Source: Manis javanica (Eukaryota > Chordata > Mammalia > Pholidota > Manidae). From it: DNA of 64,000 nucleotides. The translations under genes were made by a program, and so were the position numbers. Location of the stretch: assembly GCF_040802235.1 (NCBI RefSeq), contig NC_133167.1, positions 2,701,001-2,765,000 on the forward strand, written 5' to 3'. Of this stretch, positions 56,711 to 64,000 are shown piece by piece. The notes below the pieces were generated by a model, which worked only from the letters and a program-made list of their open reading frames with translations, made no database searches and was not told where the DNA came from. Every line of letters begins with the position of its first letter. The first letter of the stretch is position 1.

Positions 56711-59700
56711 CAAATCGGGGCAGGTCCATTTGGCCCTCCCACCCCTGTGCAGGCCGTCTCCACCAGGTCCCAGCATGCGGGGAGACTCACCTTCCCTTGT
56801 CCACCCTTGAATGACAGGTTTGACCCCCAGAGACCCCAGAACCGGGTTTTTGGGGCTGTGGGGGGCAGGAAGGATGCGTGCTGGGTGGGGTCAGGAAGAG
56901 CTGTCTGCTGCCCTCCCCACTGCAGCGCCTGCCACACAGCGACCCAAAAGGGGGCTACCCGCCAGGGCTCCTCTAACCTCTCCCACCATGTGCCTCACTC
57001 AGTGTGGATGCCCAGGAGGCCACCTGGCCCGCCTCCCCAGACAGCAGACTCCCTGTAGGCCATCAGAAGAGGGTCACAGCAGTGTCCCAGGGCTGGAAGG
57101 TGCACCGCACGAGCCCGCACTGCCAGGATGCACTCCGCCCGCCTGCCCTTTCGCTCACCGCTGGCATCAGCTCAGTGCCGCCCTACTCTGGGCCCTTTAC
57201 ACTGTCATTCAAGCCCGATCTCATCCCGACTGAGGCGGTCGTCAAGCGGGGCAGCTCATCACCAGGCAGAAAACAGCAGCAGGCCCAGTGCGGGGCCGGT
57301 GCCCAGTCACCGCGGGGTCTGGGGCCTGCATCCTCTCCCAGAGGCAAAGGGCGGCTTTCCAGGCCCTCCTCCCCTAACCAGCTCCCTTCTGTGGGGACAG
57401 ACCTGGTGCACAAAGCCCAACACGGTGCTCCCTTCCTTCCTCAGCACACCCTGCCCCCCATCACCCAGCCCTCAATCTTCTCGCCCAGGTCAGCTCCACC
57501 GGGCTCCTGCGGTGGGATGGAGGGCCTGACCCCTGCCCTTGCTGAGACCCCTGCTCCCGGCCCCGGTTGTCGGAGCTGAAGGCTATGATGGGGCATGTGG
57601 TACACTTCTCCAGTGGGAGGGGCAGCGCTCCTGTGTGCTCTGCAAAGACGCCATCTGGGGGGACCTCAGGAAGCCATCTCTAAGGGGGTGCCCCCCAGCA
57701 CACCCTGAGTCCCACGATGCCTCCCTGTCACAGCCTGGGCCTGACAGATTCCAGGGTGGCTGCTGGGAGCTCCGGGCCAGCGCAGGCTTCCGCCCCAACG
57801 TCTGATATCTAGCAATGGAGGACTCTGCTGCCCTTCGCATTCCCACGCACCCAGAGGACTCCAGTGGGGGGTAAAAGGAGGCAGCTGAGAGGCAGAGAGG
57901 AGCTGGGGAGGTCCCAGTAGACATCCTCACCCACTTCTTGCCCCAACTCCTGGAAAGCTGTGTCCACTCCTCTTCCCTGCAGGCCCCAGATGCCAGGGAG
58001 CAGGGTGATGGCTTCTGCACAACCCACCAGGCCTCACGGGCAGGCAGGACAGTTTTCCTGGCACAGCCCCGCCCTGGATGCCCCAGAGGTCAAGAGCTGG
58101 CTGCCAGATTTCTGTGCATCTGGGCTTGAGTATGTGCTCTGGAGACACCTGAAGAGTCTGCGGCCTGGGTCAGCAGAGGGTGGGGAGTGGTCCTCTGTGC
58201 CAGATCCTCCCAACAAGAATGTGGCCCAAGCACCTGCGGGCTCGGAGCAAGTGGGGCAACTTCCAGGGCAGAGGCCCCAGGAAACAAGCCAGGGTGCTGG
58301 TGCCAGCTCTGAAAGCTCAGGCTGTGGGTAGCACACAGGTGGCAGGGCTCCTGTGCCAGCTCTACTGGCGGGGCTCTGATGAAGGCTGGTTGAGCACCCG
58401 GGCACAGCCCCTCCTGAGACCCCGGCGAGAGGAGCTGATTGTCGCAGGGACCCCGGAGATGGCAGCCTGCTGCCCCCAGGGAGACTCCCAGGATTCAGGA
58501 GAGGTGTCTCCCTCTCAATTCCTGTTAGAATTCAAAACAAAAGCAGCTGTTCCAAGTTCTGAAGAATTTCCTGACTTGACTCTTTTAACAGGGACACACA
58601 AGAAGGCTCTTTGTTCCAGCAGCGAAGGGGGTGCACAGCAGGCCTGGGAAAGCCCCTGTGGGGGTCGCTGCTCCCGGCCTGGGTCCGCAGGCCTCTGGAG
58701 CTGGAACCTTGGCCCCGCTGCCTGCTGTGGAAGTGCCAGCACCGCCGTGGGGCCTCTGCACACGTGTTCTACGTCCTTCACTTAACACCCTGGGCATTTC
58801 TCCCCACCTGGGGCCAGAGACCCCTCCTCATAGCTGGGCTGCTCCTTGGGCCAGGCTGGGGGGTGGGGGCAGCTTGTCCCGGCCTAGCAGGAGGTCAGGA
58901 CGGCAGGGGGTGATCACCAGGGACGTGGGCATGGAGACGGGGTGCCTTGGACCCAGGCCTGTGTAACAGAGCTGCCGTGAGCCGAGGCAGGTGGGGTCAG
59001 CATGTAGAAATCCAGGTGCTTCAGGGCAGAGACGGGGGCGGGGGGGACACCATGACTGGACACAGGTGCAGCTGGGAGCTTGATGACCAGCTCACCGAAG
59101 GCGGCGGCCCATCCCCCCACCCCCGGGCACCTCGGACATCGTCCCCCTGCCCAAGGTGATGCCTCCTGGTCCCCTACACCCACCCAGCGCTTTTTGTCTT
59201 GGGGAGAAAACCTGACACACTGGTACCGTAAAAGCAGCGTTTTCTAGCTGACGGCGCTGGGGTTCCTCTCGCTCCCTGCCCAGTGTCTTCTCCCTCCCAA
59301 CACCCCAGGAAGGTCTCTGGAAATGGGGCTTTCTGAGGATGCGTTTCTCCATGCCCTCTACAGCTCCTCAGATGAGATTATTTTCCCAGTTAATACATTA
59401 AATGACATTCAACTTCCATTAGCAAACCAGGGCTGCAGCTGAATGAGCCAAGCCATGTGACACGGTGGACTCGCCTGGTGCAGAGGGGAGCACGCCCTGC
59501 TATGCCCATCCAGCCTATGGGGACCTGGTGCAGTGACAGATCAGACACCTGCAGAATCGGAGTCACCCCAAGCATTCTCAAACAAAAAAGCAGGGACCAC
59601 AAGCCATGCTCAGGATGGAGGAGCAGGGCCCCAGGAGGACCCTGCATCCATCTAAGTGCAGAAGCACGCTGGGAAGCTGTGGGCCCCAGGGGAGCTCTAA

Positions 59701-60534
59701 CGGTCACAAACCCGGGAATGCCAGCAGTGCGGGCCGGTAGCCACACGGACCCCCCTGGGGCACCCACTGTGCTCCTGTCGGGACATGGCCGGGACGCTCG
59801 TGGCCCTTTGCCTTCACTGGAGACACTTCCGTCTCTGAGCAACGATGAGCAGCGCTGCTGAGAAGTGCGTTGGAAATGAGCCAGCACTCCCGCCCAGGGT
59901 CCCAAGGGGCAGGGCTGTCCTCTCCGCCTGGTTTGGCATAAGCGGTAGAACTGGGCGCCTGGGAACCACAGAGCTGGCTGGTGCGAGCAGGTCCCCTTTG
60001 GGGATTTCCCCCATATATTCCTGAGCGTGGAGCCTAGCTGGCTAGCTCACATTTGTCCCTGTCACTTAGTGGGAAGATAAATCTCCTCTGATGTGCAGCC
60101 ATTTTAAACTAGTCTTCTCTGATTTCACAGGAGCATCCAGAAGCTTCCGTCTGCCATGTCAGGGTCACCCGCGGGCCCAGCCCCACCCCCAGGACAGCTG
60201 TGACCTCAGGCAGCAGACACTGGGCAGCTCAGGCTCCAGCTGTGCTCAGCCGGTCACCTGCCCTCAGCTGCACCTGGGCCCCAACACCTGCCTGGTTCTG
60301 CTTGCTGGGTGGCTGCCTTCACCCCACTGACAAGCCTTAGTGGCCCTTGGCTTGGGGAGGGGTCTTCCCCAGGACCTGCACCGTTTGTCTGATACTGCTT
60401 GGCTTGCAGACCTCCAGCCTAGGCTGGGAAGGTTCCGTTGTCTGGCTCTCAGCCTGCTGGGTCCCCACCTCGGGACCCTGCTCCCCTGTGGGCATGGCAT
60501 TCCACTGCTGTGGGGGTGCAAACTGGCCAAGCTA
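56711..60534. other. RAMP1 intron 2 stretch, GC-rich, no gene recognised
   Basis: Many GC-driven open frames on both strands, none with a recognisable domain. No RNA gene or clear repeat. Confidence 0.4.
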
Positions 60535-61065
60535 AGGGCATCATGTGTTCTTACCCTGGGCCCAGCAATCCCACTCCAGGGATCCAGGCTGGAGATTTTG
60601 CTCCAATAACATGAAAATGCACGTGCACAAGGCCAATCATTCCAACACTATCTGAACCTGGAAAATACTGGAAAACCCTAAACACCTCTTCATAGGAAAG
60701 CATATGCACAGGGGAGTGTAACCCAGCTGTAAAAGTGAATGAGGAGGGTCTCTATGTAGCACAGCGTAGCATGGCGGTGTGGGCGCGAGTGTGGGCCTGT
60801 AGTGTCGCATGGCACAGCATGGCGCAAGAACAGCCGCAGTAGAGCGTGGGATGGGACGGGACAGTGCAGTCTTAGAATATCTATAGAATATCTATAGTAG
60901 GATATGGCGCAACGACGTCTATAGGAAAGTGTAGTATGGGACAGGACACTAATGCCTACAGGATAGTATAGCATAAAATATTTCACTAGAATGAAGAGGA
61001 TATAAGAAAAAAATACATATATCTGCTCATTTGTGCAAAAAAAATACAAGAAGGAAACACCAGAA
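60535..61065 (+). mobile_element. Old L1/HAL1 3' end with internal degenerate tandem repeats
   Basis: CTGGGCCCAGCAATCCCACTCC, then ATAACATGAAAATGCACGTG, then GAGTGTAACCCAGCTGTAAAAG mark the 3' end of an old L1/HAL1. Its expected 3' UTR is expanded at 60750-60985 by degenerate repeats of about 10-20 bp. Confidence 0.6.
60750..60985 (+). repeat. Degenerate tandem repeat (TAGnATGG/GGCACAG motifs)
   Basis: Imperfect reiterations such as TAGCACAGCGTAGCATGGCG, CGCATGGCACAGCATGGCGC, and a tandem pair of GAATATCTATA near 60878-60900. Unit length varies. Confidence 0.65.
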
Positions 61066-62039
61066 ACTAGTGAGACTGGGCACCCCCAGGGAGGGTGTGG
61101 GAATGGGGAGAAGGCTGGGCGAGTGGGTGGAGGGGCTGGCTGGAGGGGAAATGACACCTCTCTGGACCTGTTTCAGTGTGTGGCTCTGACTCTCGGACCC
61201 AGAGTGTGGCGCTCAGTGTCCTGTGTTGGCCTGGCTGGGCCATCCTGCCCAGTCATTTGATCAGACCCTGAGCTAGTGTGGCTGGGGAGTTCCGGAGAAG
61301 CAGTTCCCATCTACTGTCAGCTGGCTTTGAGTGATGGGACGTCCTCAGTAACAGGCAGGGTGTCCTCAGTCAGCTGAAAGGCTGCAAGAGTGAGGTGAGA
61401 ACTCTGCCCCAGGCCGCAGCACCCTTCGACCCGCACTGCTGGCCTGCCCCGCACGCTTTGGACTGCCTGACCCCACAGGTTCGTAAGCTGATTCGCTGAA
61501 ATAAACACTGTTCTATGCAGCCTCTCCCTACCCCAAGGTTAAAGGGGAACTCACCCATGTTTGCTTGTAGGGCTCGTGTGGCCTCCTGGTTACACGGAAA
61601 TCCCCAGGATGAATGTGTGTGTGTTTTTATGCCTTGGCTTCCAAACTCTCTACTCTTTAATAAATGGACCCAGGGGAGATGGTAATTCCAGGGCTGGGGC
61701 AGAAAACGTACATGAGGAGCCGGCAACACTTCATGGTACCGCAAGTGAGGAAGAGCTCAGAAAGGATGGGGGGTGGGGGGCATGTCCAAAGGGCACAGAG
61801 GCCCGTGCGGTGGCGCCAAAGTGGGGGCAATTTAAAGAGCCTTGTGATTAAGGATTAAGGACCCAGATATTCCAGAAAATCTCCCCACCCCAAGGCCACC
61901 CGGTTTGCAACCTTAGCCCCACTTGCAAGTCATTCCCTTTGCCATGTAACGTAAGGGATGCCCAGGATCCAGGGCTTGGGGCACGGACACCCCAGGGCTG
62001 TCATTCTGCTGGCCACAGACCCAGGGCTGGCCGCCCCAG
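61066..62039. other. RAMP1 intron 2 stretch, nothing firm
   Basis: 61260-61520 ends GATTCGCTGAAATAAACACTG, reminiscent of an LTR 3' end with AATAAA, but the family is not identified. No exon or RNA gene seen. Confidence 0.35.
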
Positions 62040-62500
62040 CTGACTTGCTGAGATGCTTTTATGGTGATGACTTCTGCTGCTTGCTCCCTCAAGTATCCTT
62101 ATTATTTTTTTAAATACAAGATTTCCTAGCAGCCTCACGGCCACCCCCTGCTATTTCCGGCAGTGTCACCACATAGCTCCTCTGACGGCCAGAGGCGAGT
62201 CACCCTGTTCCTACTCCAGGCGCTGCGGGAAACGGTGGCGGCTATTTCTAGTAACATGTCACTGCAGCTGCTTTCCAAACAGCGCTTGGCATCACCCTGT
62301 GCCTTCAGCCAGGCCTCCGGTTTGCGGGCGGTCTACGCATCCACGATCCCTTACACAGAACAGGCGGGCGGGGGCTTTTGTCCAGGGACCCGGCTGAGTA
62401 TTCCCTGTAGGGTAATAACACGCGATCTTTCATTTTAACATGAATCACTCAGCCCAGGCAGAAAGCCGATCAGCCTGAAGAACAAATGGTTCTGCTTTAG
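62040..62500. other. Non-repetitive block, possible conserved non-coding element
   Basis: About 460 bp with mixed composition, no repeat signature and no open-frame bias, about 1 kb from RAMP1 exon 2. It contains homeobox-like TAATAA and E-box CAGCTG sequences. Whether it is conserved cannot be judged without alignment. Confidence 0.3.
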
Positions 62501-63478
62501 AACAACCTGCCCCCCATCAATTTCTAATCATGATTAAACTTCACATCTTAGAAAGAAGAGGCCTTGAGGCCACAGACAAGGAGGGGAGGCATGGGCTCCA
62601 CCTCCCTTCCCTCCCCCAGGCCCAGGAGGAAGGTGCCCCGGGCAGTGTGGGCTGTGCTGCCTGTAAACTGAGGCACAGGTCGTCATGGAGAGAACCTCGT
62701 ACTCAACAGACACACTGTGGAGCCCGCATGCCCGGCAGGGTCAGCCACCAGCTGGGATCTCAGCATTTCTGAGGAATCTCATCTTTACTCGCCCCAGACG
62801 CCCCTGTGCCCCCTGTGCTGACACAGAAACACTGAACAGAGCTCGGTTGTCATCCCTGCTCCAGAAGTTGTGGAAGCCTGGGCCCAAGTTGGGAGGACCC
62901 CACACCCCAATGAGAGGCACCTGGGCCCAAGAGGTGGAGGGAGACAACAGGTGAACCCGTGGGGGAGAGGGGCTTTCAGCAGGAGGGCCGAGCCACGCGG
63001 GGGAAGCAGCCCGGTGCCAGCCACCCCTCCGGGGCCAGCCTGCCCCATCACCCCAGGCAGCTCTGGGTCTGAGAATGGTGGAAAGGACAGCTGGCCTGAT
63101 CCCTGGGGCTGAGAACGCAGCAGGGACTCTGCATACTGGGGCTGCTGCCACGGGGACTGGCACTAGCCTGTGCTCTCTGCTGTCCCCCAGGGCCCTGCAC
63201 CTGGATGGCCACAGGTGTCTCAGACTGGATGCTCCATTCTCAGAGCCCCTGCGTCCAAGATCCACGGTCCGCCTGGGCCCCCATCAGCGAGGCAAAGCCT
63301 CCTCCTGCCCCTCCCGACCTTCACCCTCACTGGTACCCTCCTTTGCCCTCGGTCTGTCCCCTGCCCACGGCCACGGACTGTGGTGATGACGCCCCCACTG
63401 TGGCCTCAGGTGGGCTCCTCCCACCAGCCCCAAGGCCCCGCAGCCACGTCCCTCCCGCCAGGGGACACAGGGACTCAC
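62501..63478. other. RAMP1 intron 2 next to exon 2, nothing recognised
   Basis: GC-rich intronic sequence ending at the exon 2 donor. The long open frames here (62741-63265 minus, 63205-63915 plus) are chance; the latter runs antisense through exon 2. Confidence 0.5.
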
Positions 63479-63617
63479 CTGATGGTCTTGCCCCAGTCGC
63501 ACCACAGCGGCTTCCCAATGGCCTCCATGTCCACCTGGAACTGGGCGAGGCAGAACTCCCGCAGGAGGGCGCCGTAGTGTGCGTCCTGGCAGGCGGTGGC
63601 CACGAGGAGGTGATGCA
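63479..63617 (-). CDS. RAMP1: RAMP1 exon 2 (middle coding exon)
   Basis: Encodes the start of the mature ectodomain of receptor activity-modifying protein 1. This is a single-pass membrane partner that pairs with the calcitonin receptor-like receptor (CALCRL) to make the CGRP receptor, and with CALCR to make an amylin receptor. The minus-strand exon is 139 bp. It is bounded by an AG acceptor (minus sequence ends CATTGCAG) and a GTGAGT donor. It begins with the last two bases of a codon and ends two bases into an Arg codon. It reads [10 protein letters not shown]..., then [19 protein letters not shown], then WCDWGKTI. These correspond to human residues 19-63, including Cys27, Cys40 and Cys57, which form disulfides in the family. 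The first seven or so residues finish the signal peptide. Exon 1 should lie to the right of the window. The phase joins exactly to the exon at 39940-40195. The identification is secure. Confidence 0.96.
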
Positions 63618-64000
63618 CTGCAATGACAGTGCCCAGGGACCGTCACCCCCCGCCTCGCCGGGTCCCACCCCTCCGGGCATTTGGTCAGCCTGTGAGCCAG
63701 CTGAGGGCGCAGGGCGCTGCCCGCGCTCCGGGCCAGCAAGGGCCGAAGGCGGACTGGGGGTCACCCTTCCTTTGCCTCTGCCCGAGGGTGGGGGGAGGCC
63801 TCTTCCTCCCGCTGCCCCCAGAGGGTCCGCTCCCCGCCACCTGCGGGGCTGCTGTGCCCCGAGGGGCCCTGGCCTCACCACGTCTGGATATTTAGCAGTT
63901 AGAAAACCAAGCTGACAAACTTTACGTGCGTGAGTTTTATCTCCCCCCCTTGATAAATGTACGATCCAAAATGAAAAATGATTGGTCAAACGGTGTGCTG
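63618..64000 (-). other. RAMP1: RAMP1 intron 1, partial
   Basis: Sequence upstream (on the minus strand) of exon 2, cut by the right window edge. GC-rich in its first 250 bp, AT-richer toward the edge. It holds no candidate for exon 1, which encodes the start Met and about 18 residues of signal peptide. Confidence 0.85.

Larger units (their letters stand above)
40196..63478 (-). other. RAMP1: RAMP1 intron 2 (about 23.3 kb)
   Basis: Interval between the two coding exons, opening with GTGAGT at 63478 and closing with TCTGTCTGCAG at 40196 on the minus strand. It contains several L1/HAL1 relics, an L2 copy, a CpG island at 45.9-46.6 kb and two CTCF-like motifs. Long open frames inside it, for example 51824-52738 and 49952-50680 on the plus strand, are in GC-rich DNA. 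They show no recognisable domain and are treated as chance. Confidence 0.9.

Noticed and set aside
63205-63989. Long frames of 236 (plus) and 220 (minus) codons over RAMP1 exon 2
   Set aside because: Both are in frames other than the RAMP1 reading frame across the exon and continue into intron. The splice-bounded 139-bp exon explains the conserved sequence.
1-64000. CRISPR arrays, operons, bacterial insertion sequences, phage, tRNA or rRNA genes
   Set aside because: None seen. The direct repeats present are mammalian transposons, microsatellites or local duplications, and MIR copies are only distantly tRNA-derived.

Overview
This is a window of a placental-mammal nuclear genome. It has intron-split coding exons with consensus splice sites, CpG islands, and a dense layer of L1, L2, MIR, MaLR/ERVL and Tigger relics. 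I see no Alu, B1/B2, carnivore tRNA-Lys SINE, ruminant Bov-tA/BovB, horse ERE or armadillo DAS element. The younger elements are L1 copies and one roughly 760-bp poly(A) retroposon. That pattern fits a SINE-poor laurasiatherian. From memory the L1 3' end and the retroposon look pangolin-like (Manis), but I hold that with low confidence.

The only protein-coding gene I can prove is RAMP1, on the minus strand. Its last coding exon (stop at 39940-39942) and middle exon (63479-63617) both lie here with perfect GT/AG boundaries and matching phase. Intron 2 is about 23.3 kb. Exon 1 (start codon and most of the signal peptide) is off the right edge. The reconstructed length matches the 148-residue human protein and all six ectodomain cysteines are kept.

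In human, RAMP1 is followed downstream on the same strand by UBE2F. A TATA-less CpG island at about 3.2-4.3 kb carries a minus-strand ETS site, a CCAAT box, GC boxes and a consensus minus-strand splice donor. It is therefore read as the UBE2F promoter and non-coding first exon. Positions 1-3705 would be UBE2F intron 1, and about 4.3-39.6 kb the intergenic space between the two genes.

Layout: 1-4.3 kb, putative UBE2F 5' end; 4.3-39.6 kb, intergenic, mostly repeats plus an unexplained CpG island at 13.85-14.7 kb; 39.6-40.2 kb, RAMP1 exon 3 and 3' UTR; 40.2-63.5 kb, RAMP1 intron 2 with a second unexplained CpG island at 45.9-46.6 kb; 63.48-63.62 kb, RAMP1 exon 2; then intron 1 to the right edge. 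Most long open frames in the window come from GC-rich DNA without stop codons or from L1 remains, and are not genes.

I found no undescribed multi-gene system. The points most worth a second look are Arg at RAMP1 position 74 (Trp in human), the two orphan CpG islands, a target-site-bounded retroposon, a three-level transposon nest, a local mosaic duplication at 19.2-20.8 kb, and a coding-like reading frame at 2.2-2.36 kb that I cannot assign.
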